Part shown: piece after piece, positions 47,996 to 58,219 of the stretch
How positions within the stretch are numbered: the stretch's first letter is position 1
How the letters are laid out: the number at the start of each line of letters is the position of its first letter
Assembly (NCBI RefSeq): GCF_002865645.1
Contig: NW_020194518.1
Span: forward strand, 1,549,463 to 1,613,462
Direction: 5' to 3'
Source: Hyaloscypha bicolor E
Taxonomy: Eukaryota; Ascomycota; Leotiomycetes; Helotiales; Hyaloscyphaceae
DNA length: 64,000 nt
Notes under the pieces: model-generated
What the model saw: only the letters and a program-made list of their open reading frames with translations
The model's database searches: none
What the model was told of the DNA's origin: nothing
Made by a program: the position numbers and the translations under genes

Positions 47996-48560
47996 ATTTT
48001 ATTGAAATTTTTGGGGCAGAAGGGGGAAGGGGAAAGGGGAGAGAAGAAAGCTGATTTTGAGAATAGTATGAATCGAGGGAGGAGATGGCGTTTAATTGTT
48101 TGCCTCAGTGAGGGGCTAGAGAAGACATGGGGGTTTAATTCGTAGGAGAAAGAGAACTGGAAATGGCTATAGGAATGTCTGGCTAGAATTGGTGTCACAA
48201 TTATATTACTGTGATTGTATGCGCAGCTAAATATAGGGGGTTTGGCTCATCACTCATAATATTGCTACCATACCTCTTATGTCACTTATCCTAACGACTA
48301 AATGAAGTTGAAACATTGAGTATATGCCTCAATTGCATAAGATAGCTGGTGAAAGGCATACAATGATTCGACGTCAAAAAGTGATATCACGTGACCAATT
48401 TCTAGTCAACTCAGTGTTGAACTAGCTAAGTAATAAAGCTAGGGTCACGTGCTTGCAATGTAAACCAAGTAAAACGTACTGAATTGACTGCTGTTCTACA
48501 GTGGTAAGTAGCCCGTATATATAGCCCTGAACCCCCTAAGTCACATGTACTAAATCCCTA
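47996..48560. other. 3' flank with CACGTG sites; no gene seen
   Basis: Contains ATCACGTGACC at about 48386 and GTCACGTGC at about 48453. A possible short second exon of the preceding gene could lie after GCGCAG at about 48225. Confidence 0.35.
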
Positions 48561-48586
48561 TGCCAGCTGAACCGATTACAGCTATA

Positions 48587-48712
48587 CAGGGTATTCCAGC
48601 CGTACATGGTATTCCAGCTATACAGGGTATTCCAGCCGGACAGGGTATTCCAGCCGTACAGGGTATTCCAGCTATACAGGGTATTCCAGCTGGACAGGGT
48701 ATTAAGCTAGTG
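48587..48712 (+). repeat. 18-bp minisatellite, about 7 copies
   Basis: The unit is GGTATTCCAGC followed by 7 variable bases (TATACAG, CGTACAG, CGGACAG and others). In one frame (62 codons, 48560-48748) it reads Q-G-I-P-A-x repeated. No signal peptide or domain supports a gene, so it is listed as a repeat. Confidence 0.85.
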
Positions 48713-48779
48713 CACAGCCCCATGGCGTTCGGTTCCAGGGCTTACTAAGCCTATTAGGGGCCTCAGGCCCCTAATTTCA

Positions 48780-49790
48780 ACACTCAGTCTCTCCCTCTTT
48801 GCACCCAACATTACTACAAGTTTGCAAATATTACACTACTAAAAGACATACTTACATCTAAACCCCAACTCACGTTATCAATCTTATGACGAATATCGCA
48901 GTATCTTACAAAAGTTTAGCGTCGTCATGTAGTTGATCATCCGCACTCAGAACCTCTCACGTATCCTCAAAGCGTACTCAAAGCGTACTCAATACTATAC
49001 ATAGAATGAGTAAGCTATGCGTCCTGCGGTTTCATATCCTCATTGTTCCGCAGCTACCAGTACAACGATTTCTCAACCTCGCCCTTCAGTCCTCAAGATG
49101 GCAGGCGTAAACATGTCGACTTTGAATAGAATATTAGTGTGCCCGTGCCAACCCCTGTACACCCCCCTGTTCAGCTCGCGTACGTCCCAAACCGGATTGT
49201 CCGCCCAAGGTGTAATTCCGTGCTAGAAGAGGCCAATCTCTTTTAGATTATATTAAGTACCCTTCCAGGGGGTGCTTTTGTAAAGAAACAATTGTTTTGC
49301 CCCTTCTAAACTCCCACGTTCAAAAATCGTTGATTCTGGAATTTTTTCCTCTAAAGACCTTACTGGGCGTAAGCCTATAGTTATAGGCACTTCTAGCGTC
49401 AGCCTCCACTATGATCTGAACCTGTAGTGGACGACTCGTCTACCTTGGACAGGCATGCCCTGAAGTCGCATGACTTTATGCCGCGATATCCGTACCATAC
49501 AACAGACTCACCAGCTCCAGTTGAATGCCCTTGTTTCCCGTTGGCTCTGTATACCTAGGTAAATACAGGTTCGTAGCCAGCACCACGCACAGGTGGGAGT
49601 TGGACTTTGCTAGCCCAGTAAATTAAGGTGGTGCGAGGGGTGAAGTGTGGCCCAAGGCAGTCTGAAGAACACAGACTAGTGAGAGTGGCTGTAAGCGTGC
49701 TCCGATGCTGACTTCTTTTGGAAGATGAATCCCCATTACGGTATTACCCCAGGCTACGCGCTTACCCGGAATCGAACTCGGAATGTGCCA
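48780..49790. other. Intergenic; no supported gene
   Basis: Normal composition, only short overlapping ORFs. Two adjacent copies of AAAGCGTACTC lie at about 48968-48990. Confidence 0.4.
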
Positions 49791-49792
49791 GC

Positions 49793-50165
49793 GCTCCGCC
49801 TCCACTGCTGTGTAACAGAGATGCTGAGCAGGTCGAGGTAAGGGAGGACGATTTGTCAGCCTGAATATCCATATTCTCGTATAGTGTCGGGATAACAGCC
49901 TCGTAAGTTAGAGCGTCTTCGAAACTTCGCACATTTGCTTCAGATCGGTTCTGCTTGGAATCTGCACTTATTAGCGAGCGCAACACGCGGCGGCTATCAC
50001 GCAGAGCGTACTAGCAACATTTCGTCCGCCTTCCCAAGCAACTTGAAGGCTTCCGATTCCTTCTCGTCTGATGATAGCTCAAGTGGTTGTTCGTCAAGTT
50101 CAAGAGAGATGGAATGCCCGTAGGGCGGGGTGTGGCCGTGAAGGCAACAAGAGGTTGAATTTCAT
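49793..50165 (-). pseudogene. Possible gene remnant or 3' exons of an unknown gene
   Basis: The minus strand gives a protein-like piece with an acidic stretch (S-L-E-L-D-E-Q-P-L-E-L-S-S-D-E-K-E-S, about 50115-50020). It is followed by an intron-like GTACGC ... GCTAATAAGTGCAG (about 50010-49961) and then a Ser-rich piece ending at a stop near 49793 in one frame. The frames do not join cleanly, and no start or family is recognisable. Confidence 0.25.
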
Positions 50166-50490
50166 TCACGCAGCAGGAGATTGAACTGCGTACAATGGGG
50201 AGAGTGATTCGATGGTCCTGACACGAGGGTTGCAGAGGAAAAGGTGCCAGACTTTTCTATATGATTCCTCTGGAACGCCGGGCTGCGCTGGGACGCAGTG
50301 GAAAATTGCAGCGATAAGGGACGATGACATGATGACATCAGGTGACGGCCTAATCGTCTCCTCCTAATAGGCCGAATGGAGTGTGTACAATTAAATGACT
50401 TTTGCCTAAACTTCAGATATAGCTTGGCCAAAATCATCACCCTCATTCTTCTTCTTCATCACCATCTACTTCTAGACTACTTAGTCTGAG

Positions 50491-51408
50491 ATGTCTCTCC
50501 CATTACCTCTCCCTTTCAACAGTGCCTTAAACCCAGGGCATCAAATCAAGTACATCCGCCTGAATCCCTCAGCCCAATATACTCTTCTCTTCTGCTACGG
50601 CGCAGGCGGATCTTCCACCATCTTAACCCTATTCCAAGACTTCCTCACGACCCATCCCAACCTCACCCTCCTCTGCATCGACAGATGGGTCCTCGGCCCG
50701 GACGCTCCACCAGGCCCAGCCCTCCTCTCCTCACTAAGTTCCGTCACCATCGAACTCCTAGACGGCCTCTCTATCGCCAAAATCAGCATAGCAGCACATT
50801 CTGCGGGCGTCTATCAGGCACTCGATCTCATTAACCGCTATCCAGAAAGGATAGAAATTGTATTCCCTATTGCCCCGCATATCCCGGCTCCATTTACGGC
50901 TTCTAAGATTATGTCTTGGATGTGTACCATGCCTAAGTTTCTGTTTGCTGCAGTGGGGAAAATAGATAAACTTTCTGATACAAAGGCGGAGAGAATGTGG
51001 TTGAGGCTGATTGGTAGTCCGAAAATCGAGCATGTTGATGATGGGAAATTTGTATACTCTAAAAGGTTAAGAGATGTTTTGCAAAGCTATGAACCGGATG
51101 GGAAGGAAATGGGGCTGCGAAAGGAGAGGCTTGATTTGGATTATCGGTTGGGCTATTCTAGAGTACCGGGTATCGAGGTGGACAACTTGGTGCGGCTTTA
51201 TAGGAGTTGTAAGGTTGATTTGATTTGGTTCATCTGCAATGCGGATGTTTTCTTCGGGCCAGCTTCTGTGGAGAGAATAGCGAAGGATATGAAGTCTTGC
51301 AGAGTCGAGGTTGTGCTTGTTGAGGGGGCTTGTCATTCTGACATCTTTTTGAGGAGTGAGGTTTGGGAGAGGATACATGAGCGGGTAATGGCGGTTGATA
51401 ATGGATGA
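50491..51408 (+). CDS. Alpha/beta hydrolase, 305 aa, intronless
   Basis: An alpha/beta-hydrolase fold enzyme of unknown substrate. The oxyanion region G-A-G-G is at 37-40. The nucleophile elbow is A-H-S-A-G (102-106, Ser104), a variant of GxSxG with Ala first. The acid is probably Asp252 in N-A-D-V-F-F-G and the base His282 in G-A-C-H-S-D, so the triad is complete. No signal peptide and no membrane segment, so probably cytosolic. The family includes fungal lipid-droplet and esterase-type hydrolases; I cannot assign it further. A CT-rich leader (CTTCTTCTTCATCACC) precedes the ATG. Confidence 0.88.
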   Translation: MSLPLPLPFNSALNPGHQIKYIRLNPSAQYTLLFCYGAGGSSTILTLFQDFLTTHPNLTLLCIDRWVLGPDAPPGPALLSSLSSVTIELLDGLSIAKISIAAHSAGVYQALDLINRYPERIEIVFPIAPHIPAPFTASKIMSWMCTMPKFLFAAVGKIDKLSDTKAERMWLRLIGSPKIEHVDDGKFVYSKRLRDVLQSYEPDGKEMGLRKERLDLDYRLGYSRVPGIEVDNLVRLYRSCKVDLIWFICNADVFFGPASVERIAKDMKSCRVEVVLVEGACHSDIFLRSEVWERIHERVMAVDNG

Positions 51409-52030
51409 GGGGAGGTCGAGAGCGCAGACATGGTCGCTTGAGAGAGAAATTTGGGTGATGGCTTAGCTTGGCTTTTACAATACTGTACCGTCAAAAACGC
51501 CGACCAGTCGGGAAATCCTTAGAATAACCGTGCGAGAATAACGTCATCTTGTACATATGCTGACAATATTTGACATTGCTCTATACGCCGGAGCCAGGAA
51601 ACTTTAACTGGGGTCAACCAAGAGAAAGCCATCCGCTTTGTCTACATCCAAACCAATCAGATTTATTCATTGTCACGTGCTGCGCACGGGCCACTACAGA
51701 TATATATATAGCTTCTTCCCCGCCTTTAGGGCACCATCATTCATTTACTATTATACCAATATACACCCATATTATCCGCACAAGCCTCTTCAGGCCGTGA
51801 CATTCATGAAGATGTAACCAGTAATTGAAAGATGGAATTTGGTGGTTTTATCCAGGTACAACTATTATATATGTTAAGTCTTCAGAAATCTAAATGACGA
51901 TTGATTTTTAAAATTCCATATTACTTAAGGAAGATCCGCCGAGTCTTGTTCGATCCTTTATACTTCAGCTGGAATAATTTTCAACTTTAATTGTTCCAAA
52001 AATGAGCTCCACAGCTTACGCCTCTCCGGT
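51409..52030. other. Intergenic; no gene seen
   Basis: Contains TCACGTGC (about 51675) and a TATATATATA tract (about 51700) followed by a CT-rich stretch that looks like a promoter. It lies upstream of the pseudogene below. Confidence 0.4.
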
Positions 52031-52032
52031 AG

Positions 52033-52374
52033 AGCTTCAAGACAAGTCTACCGCAATTCGCCGACAGTCCGTATATTCCTATTATAGGTACTGTTGCATC
52101 AGGGATATCGTACCTAGGAGCCCCGCTTGTCACTCCTTTTATAAAATGGTATTCGAAATATCAAAGACAAATGATATTGGTTAGTTGTGAGAATATCCTC
52201 CCTCTTATCATGTGATCGGTTGATTAATTGTACATTAGGGCCGCTGTGCCTTGGAGGGCTTGCCGCAGGGTCCTTCGCCACAACTCTCAGTGTTCTCATT
52301 TTCTCGCAAGGCGTCATATACGGTATAGGATTCGTGATATTCTATTATTCTATACTCAGCTTTGTGAATGAATT
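52033..52374 (+). pseudogene. Monocarboxylate-transporter (MFS) fragment
   Basis: A plus-strand frame carries G-T-V-A-S-G-I-S-Y-L-G-A-P and, after an intron-like GTTAGT ... ATTAG (52180-52238), G-G-L-A-A-G-S-F-A-T and Q-G-V-I-Y-G-I-G-F ... F-V-N-E-F-W. These are transmembrane stretches typical of fungal SLC16-like transporters. Only two or three of twelve membrane helices remain, and the join across the intron is out of frame by one base. It stops at 52374, where HET-type sequence begins. Confidence 0.7.
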
Positions 52375-52584
52375 TTGGGAGAATTGCAGACGAGATGGAC
52401 TTTGGACCCCGACTATAGCCTATCTGCGGCAGAGGGTTACCGGACATTCGCTGCAGCAAACATCAAACAATCGCTTACTTTAGATGTTCTCAACGTGTCC
52501 GGATTGAGAGCTAGAGCTGATCTCCCCTTTTGGGCTCCTGACTGGTCTCATTTAAGGGCCTCCGTGCGGAGTACTTGGAATTAA
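52375..52584 (+). pseudogene. HET-type (heterokaryon incompatibility) gene fragment
   Basis: The 69-codon frame contains D-P-D-Y-S-L-S-A-A-E-G-Y-R-T-F-A and later D-V-L-N-V-S-G ... L-P-F-W-A-P-D-W-S. This pattern (xPDYS, xxDVL, LPxWxPDWS) is typical of the region just after the HET domain in fungal incompatibility-type proteins. The HET domain itself and the C-terminus are missing. It is fused directly, in another frame, to the transporter fragment upstream, so the two are debris of different genes joined together. Confidence 0.65.
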
Positions 52585-53550
52585 ACTTAGTGTAATTTTC
52601 TCTTTTTATGTAAAATCCTGGCCTGGACTCAAATACCCCCTATCGGTGTTCACGATGTTAGCGAACCTCTCACAGAAAGAGCACCGCAATTTTGAGGCGA
52701 ACGAGGGTCATCAATTCCCTTAGATAATGAAGTCAGTAAGCTTCTGCGTATTAATAGCTCCAGCGGCTTAACCCTTACTAAATCTGGCTTCAACTGGAAG
52801 AGAAAGACGACAAGATGAGGTCCAAAACTAGTATATCACGTGATTCAAATAAAAGACTTTTGCCACGGGACAAATGGACAATCGACTCGGCGCTGGAATT
52901 TTCCTGCTCTTGAACTGGATTTATTTCAGAGGCATGTGACTTACAAAGCTCCCTGGCACATCTCGTTCTTACGGCTTTCCGTAGACTTGCACCTGACTTC
53001 AAAGTTCAAACTGCGGGCCGCTCGCTTCCGCATTAGGCACCGAGTAGGGCTTGGATCTCACTTCATCCTAACACTTCCCAATACCATCAACAACTAACTT
53101 TAAGAAAACAGATCAATTACAAATCAACCTCGACAGCGCAGAACAATCAAAGGAATGCAAAGACACCCACTTCCATGATTGCAATCGAAAGAAGTGATTT
53201 AGATTCGGCCGCGATTCAGGAACCTTGGGACCCACCAAATGGCACTCGAACTCTAGTCTGCCAACGTACAAAACCATGTTTTTGACTCATTATCACACAC
53301 GCGCGTAATTTTCAGTTGAGATCGAAGGATTCCAAATGAAAATTATATGTCGAATACATAATGGAGAGAAGGGGCGGATTTGTACACCGCTCAAACAGTT
53401 CACAAATTCAGCTATCGAGATATCATTAGACATCCACATTCGCATTCAGATTTTCAACGATTTTCGACGTCGGTAATGAAAGAAAGTCACGATAGCGAGA
53501 AATATAAGGGCACCGCGTCGCCATTGCTACGAATTTCTCGTCCGATTTTC
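52585..53550. other. Intergenic; no gene seen
   Basis: Only short ORFs. TATCACGTGATTC occurs at about 52837. The promoter of the next gene should lie in the last 300 bp. Confidence 0.4.
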
Positions 53551-53554
53551 AAAA

Positions 53555-54556
53555 ATGGCGTCCATCAAAGCTGGAGAAGGCCACCGAGGCTGCTCCTCTA
53601 ATCCCATCACTCTTCCAAGTCGAGTGGAAAATCAACAATCAGAATCGCACAAACCGAAGAAAGACACCCTTGGAAAGTTCCCAGACCCAATGATCGTTCT
53701 TCCTCAGCTCGAGCATCGACAGACGATCATCATCCTCCACGGCCGTGGTTCATACGCAGCCAAATTCGGACCGCCATTGCTTGAGACGAAGGTGGATGGC
53801 CAAACTCTTCAGACGGTGTTCCCGCATGCAAAGATTATCTTTCCAACTGCGACTAAGGAGAAGGCCACGATTTATAAGAATCCGACGCATCAGTGGTTCG
53901 ATAATTGGCATCTGGAAGATTACACCAGGACCCAGCATCTGATGGTCGACGGCCTGAACAAGAGTTGTAGATTCATTCATGGGCTCCTCGAGGCGGAGAT
54001 CGAAGCCGTAGGGAAAGAGAATGTCGTTCTGTGGGGATTGAGCCAAGGGTGTGCCACGTCCTTGGCTTCGTTATTGGTGTGGGATGGAAAGCCATTTGCA
54101 GCCGTTGTGGGGATGTGTGGGTGGATACCTTTTGGAAACGAGTTGGTAAAGATTGGGCGCGGACATGGAGACAAGGGGCTTGAGGAAGACCACGACGACC
54201 CGTTTGCACTTTCGGGGGATGAGTATGAGGATCCGTTTGCGGCGTCTGATTATGAAGATGAGGCGAGAGGAGACCCGCCTTTACAAGCAGTCAAGTTCTT
54301 GAGGGAGTCGATTGAGATGGATTATAAGAAGGACATGGTGTTCCAGGAAATTCCTGTGTTTTTGGGTCATGGGGCTGAAGATGAGAAGGTGGATATCAAA
54401 CTGGGAAGGGAGGCGAAGAATGCTTTGGACCTGATGGGGACAAATGTTCAGATGAAGGAGTATGAGGGCCTGGGACACTGGTACTCGGAGGACCTGCTGA
54501 GAGATATCTTCAATTTCATCAAGGAAAAGGTCAAGGTTGAGGTGGCCAGGGAATAG
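53555..54556 (+). CDS. Acyl-protein thioesterase / carboxylesterase-like hydrolase, 333 aa
   Basis: A serine hydrolase of the phospholipase/carboxylesterase family (Abhydrolase_2, the acyl-protein thioesterase group). The oxyanion strand I-I-I-L-H-G-R-G is at 58-65. The nucleophile is Ser163 in G-L-S-Q-G, the acid Asp276 in G-A-E-D-E-K-V, and the base His308 in G-L-G-H-W-Y. The triad order and spacing fit. At 333 aa it is longer than yeast or human thioesterases (about 230) because of an N-terminal extension of about 50 residues and an acidic insert at about 203-240 with two D-P-F-A repeats. No introns. No signal peptide, so probably cytosolic. Substrate unproven. Confidence 0.88.
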   Translation: MASIKAGEGHRGCSSNPITLPSRVENQQSESHKPKKDTLGKFPDPMIVLPQLEHRQTIIILHGRGSYAAKFGPPLLETKVDGQTLQTVFPHAKIIFPTATKEKATIYKNPTHQWFDNWHLEDYTRTQHLMVDGLNKSCRFIHGLLEAEIEAVGKENVVLWGLSQGCATSLASLLVWDGKPFAAVVGMCGWIPFGNELVKIGRGHGDKGLEEDHDDPFALSGDEYEDPFAASDYEDEARGDPPLQAVKFLRESIEMDYKKDMVFQEIPVFLGHGAEDEKVDIKLGREAKNALDLMGTNVQMKEYEGLGHWYSEDLLRDIFNFIKEKVKVEVARE

Positions 54557-55325
54557 AGCGAGATGTTCAGACGGAGAATTCAGACTAAGCGCAGGTGTTT
54601 CCCTCTAGCGCTGTCACATGTCAAAGCGAAGAAACTACTGAAGATGTTTAACTTCAACTGAACGGCAGACTATTCCTGCATATTTGCCTAACCTGAGCCT
54701 GAAACGGATGTCTTAAAATTTTGTTATCTTTTTGTAATTCAAACATCCAATGAAATAGAGCAATCCCACTGCAGACTTCTGCCGTAGAACCCCAAGAGTG
54801 TTGCTCAATAGCACACAAAGAAGCACAATGTGTGCCCCCGACTCTCCATGTTCGATATACTGCTGTTTCTGCATGATTCGGGGAGACAAGTTCCCAATTG
54901 ATTTTCACTTGAAGATTCTAAACTCATTACTTTATAAATAGAAGTTGAGGAACGAGCTGCTACGCGGCCACTAGAAGCTTGTGTCTTTTAGCGGCTTTGA
55001 CTTCAACTTCGTCATTCTCGCTAAAATCCCAGCAGGTGCAGCTCCTGCTCACAACAGACCACTCGCTGCCCAGAAGACCCTGGTAATCCCTCGCGCCTTC
55101 ATATCAGTTCGCAGCACTCGGCAGCTGCATATCATTGCCACGCCCGCACCCATCTTTCTTCTTCTCCCCACCACGACATTTCGACATTCCGCGTCCGGGA
55201 AGATCATTCTCCGAGCACCAACAATTCGGCGGTCGATTTTGGTGCTGAGTGGGAAGAGACTTGTCTGACGGCCAAGGTACTGCTGTGTTGCAGTGGTCCT
55301 GGCAGAGCTCCAGCCTGTGGTGGCG
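54557..55325. other. Intergenic; promoter and leader of the Mam3-like gene
   Basis: No convincing gene. ORFs on both strands overlap one another in the GC-rich stretch before 55326. A TATAAATA box lies at about 54934. Confidence 0.45.
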
Positions 55326-57764
55326 ATGGCCTCGAAACCTGCAATGGCCGTCGGTCGGTCGGGCAACTATGGCCTCAATGCGCGTCGACCTGCGGTTCAA
55401 GGCATCTCGAAGCTCTTGTTCCTTGCTCTGGCTCAGATCACACACGTCGCTGCCGCGCCTTTGAAGGACTACATTGGACGTTCGAAGAAGGCTCATGTGA
55501 GGAATCACCCAGATGAGGAAGATCCGAGCTTGTGGCTGTATCTGGCAGTTGCGGCGGTTCTGGTTCTGCTAGGTGGTGCGTTTGCTGGGTTGACTATTGC
55601 GTGAGTCTGCTGCATGTTGCTTGTTGGGAGAAGCTTTGCGTGCTAATTGTCGTGTTTGCCAGGTTGATGGGTCAAGATGGTGTTTACCTCCAAGTCATAG
55701 CTACCTCTGGTGAAGGCAAAGAGCAAAGACACGCGCAAAAGGTTTACACTTTACTGAAGAAGGGGAAACATTGGGTTCTGGTCACACTCCTACTGAGCAA
55801 TGTCATCGTCAACGAAACCCTCCCCATCGTCCTCGATCGGTCTCTGGGTGGAGGATGGCCTGCTGTACTCGGCAGCACAGTCTTGATTGGTATGTATAAT
55901 TGGGAGAAGGTTTGGAAGCCAATTGCTAACTGGTGACAGTTATCTTTGGAGAAGTCATTCCCCAATCCGTCTGCGTTCGATATGGCCTGTCAATTGGCGC
56001 GTACATGGCGCCTTTCGTTCTCGGTCTCATGTGGATTCTTGCACCTGTTGCTTGGCCCACAGCAAAATTGCTCGACAAGCTCCTTGGAGAGGACCACGGG
56101 ACGGTATATAAGAAATCGGGGTTGAAGACGCTGGTGACGCTGCACAAGACTCTGGGCTCCAGTCCTACCGATCGACTCAACCAGGATGAGGTTACAATCA
56201 TCAGCGCTGTTCTGGACCTCAAGGACAAGGCTGTGGGGGATATTATGACACCGATGGACGATGTTTTCACGATGTCTGCGGATACCGTTCTGGATGAACC
56301 GACAATGAATATTATTCTTAGTGCTGGGTATTCACGAATTCCGATTTACGAGCCAGGAAACGAGCGTAACTTCGTTGGTATGCTCTTGGTCAAGATTCTT
56401 ATTACATACGATCCCGAGGACTGCAAGAAGGTCAGCGAGTTCGCCCTAGCTACTCTGCCTGAAACGCGACCGGAAACCAGCTGCCTCGATATTGTCAATT
56501 TCTTCCAAGAGGGGAAATCCCATATGGTTTTAGTATCAGAATATCCTGGAGATAATTATGGAGCCATTGGAGTGGTGACATTGGAAGATGTCATTGAGGA
56601 ACTGATTGGCGAGTAAGTGAATTTCTTAATACTGTTGGGTGAGTGCTAATAAACCGCAGGGAAATCATTGATGAGTCCGACGTCTATATCGATGTGCACA
56701 AAGCCATTCGACGAATGGCTCCAGCTCCCAAGGCTCGCGTCCAAAAAGGTCATATCGTCGAGAATCCGGACACTGCAGTGCTCAATCCACTAGAAGAACA
56801 TCTAATCGATCTTTCCGAAGGAGGTGCTCCACTAGCAAGACGTGCTACTGCGAATGGAGACCGAAATCCGAGCCCCGCTACATTTGGCACGAGCCCCAAG
56901 ACCACCACCTTCATGCGCCGAAGCTCTGGTGGAGCAGATGGTATGCCTATTGCGGTTCGAGGCACCGTTAATGATATGCGAGAACACCTGAAGCACCTTG
57001 GCCCATCCAATCTTGCTAGTCGCCCGAAGACCACGCGCTACAGCACTGTCAAGATCAAATCCGGCCATCCGGTTCGGTCAGATTCCAGGACAGAATCAAC
57101 TGTCCTCCACGATCCAATTATCGAGGAGCCGTATCATGATGATCCTGCACCACGGGGTGGAGAAGGTGAAGGACTTCTCAAATCTGCTGGCAAAGATGCC
57201 AGTGATGGCGTCCAAGCACTCCAGCAGGGCTACGGTTCATTCTCCCAAAAGAGTCAGGACAGTCGAAGCAGATTTTCTAAAAACGAGATATACGTTGATG
57301 GGGAGGCCAGAGGATCCACCTTGTCAGTCAACAAGACGCGGAAATCGCAGTCTCCGGAGAAGCGCCCAATCTCTAGACATGACAGTAATGACAGCGGGCG
57401 AAGCAGCGATACCCTCGGGTCCTTGAATGGATCCAGCTCTCGCAAGAAACGAGGTAATGCACGCAGCGGAAGTATTACAGAGAATGTAGTAGAGGCAGGT
57501 GGCATTCGAAAAGTGGTATTAGAAACCAACAGCAGTTCAGACGACAGAGACGAGAACGGAAACGAGCATCTATCAATGAAGGCAACCTCGGCAACGTCGA
57601 AGGGTTTAGATGGTCAGGCAGATTCTCCCGATGATCATTCGGAACAACCGGCATCGTCGAAGGGAGAGGAGGTCAAGAAGAAGCGTCGACGCAACAGGAA
57701 GAAGAAGAGTGCGAAGGCTGGTGGCGAGGAGGGATCTGGAGCAGCAGCTCAATTCAATGATTGA
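55326..57764 (+). CDS. MAM3: Mam3/CNNM-type membrane protein (DUF21 + CBS), 759 aa, four exons
   Basis: Exons are 55326-55600, 55663-55889, 55940-56612 and 56660-57764, with introns of 62, 50 and 47 bp (GT-AG, branch GCTAAT/GCTAAC). The spliced length is divisible by three. The first membrane segment is at about 70-92, continuing into the signature A-G-L-T-I-A-L-M-G-Q-D of the DUF21/CNNM domain; N-E-T-L-P-I-V-L-D and I-F-G-E-V-I-P-Q-S follow. A CBS pair is at about 265-390 (I-M-T-P-M-D-D-V-F; ending [14 protein letters not shown]). The last 360 residues are Ser/Lys-rich and disordered with a basic end. Relatives (yeast Mam3, animal CNNM) act in Mn/Mg handling at vacuolar or plasma membranes. 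The start at 55326 is the first in-frame ATG. Confidence 0.92.
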
Positions 57765-58219
57765 TTCGGGACTTGTATTAAGAGAGTTGTGTGTTGTGTC
57801 GTGCCGCGTATATTGGCTGCATCGCATGTGTACATTATGCCCATTTGGGTGGGCTGCTTGTGTTCAAAATGGGCGCTGAAAGAAGAGGGACTGCTATGAA
57901 GCAGTGTATATGAGGCTGCCAACGAAATAATGGTGATGCAGGAGAATGCAGCTCACGTGATGAGTGCTTGCTTCTTCAGCGTGACTATTCTGTGCGATAT
58001 TGTGCACCCTCGCATCTATCAAGTGAAAAACTTCACTTCAAACACATTTCTACTATGATTTATCAAACCTTTGGTGTCCTTTTGGTCTCCAAGCCCATTT
58101 GTAATTAGCCAAAGCTATCACCAGAATCTTCAACCTAACCGACCTCGCCGAATTTCTTCCGGACATCAAACTCGCACCTTCTCCAAAAAGTCTCAGCCCT
58201 CGTACCTTCCCCAAACACC
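57765..58219. other. Intergenic region between two plus-strand genes
   Basis: Holds the 3' end of the Mam3-like gene and the promoter of the next. GCTCACGTGATGAG lies at about 57950. A pyrimidine-rich leader ends in AACACCATGT, a good start context. Confidence 0.5.

Noticed and set aside
48587..48712. CRISPR-like or tRNA array
   Set aside because: 18-bp head-to-tail units with no spacer and no cloverleaf.
49740..49800. tRNA gene on the minus strand because of GTTCGATTCC
   Set aside because: The T-arm stem would pair at only three of five positions, and no acceptor stem or anticodon arm fits around it.
54654..55508. Minus-strand ORFs of 84-134 codons upstream of the Mam3-like gene
   Set aside because: They overlap the promoter or first exon of a well-supported plus-strand gene and show no domain.
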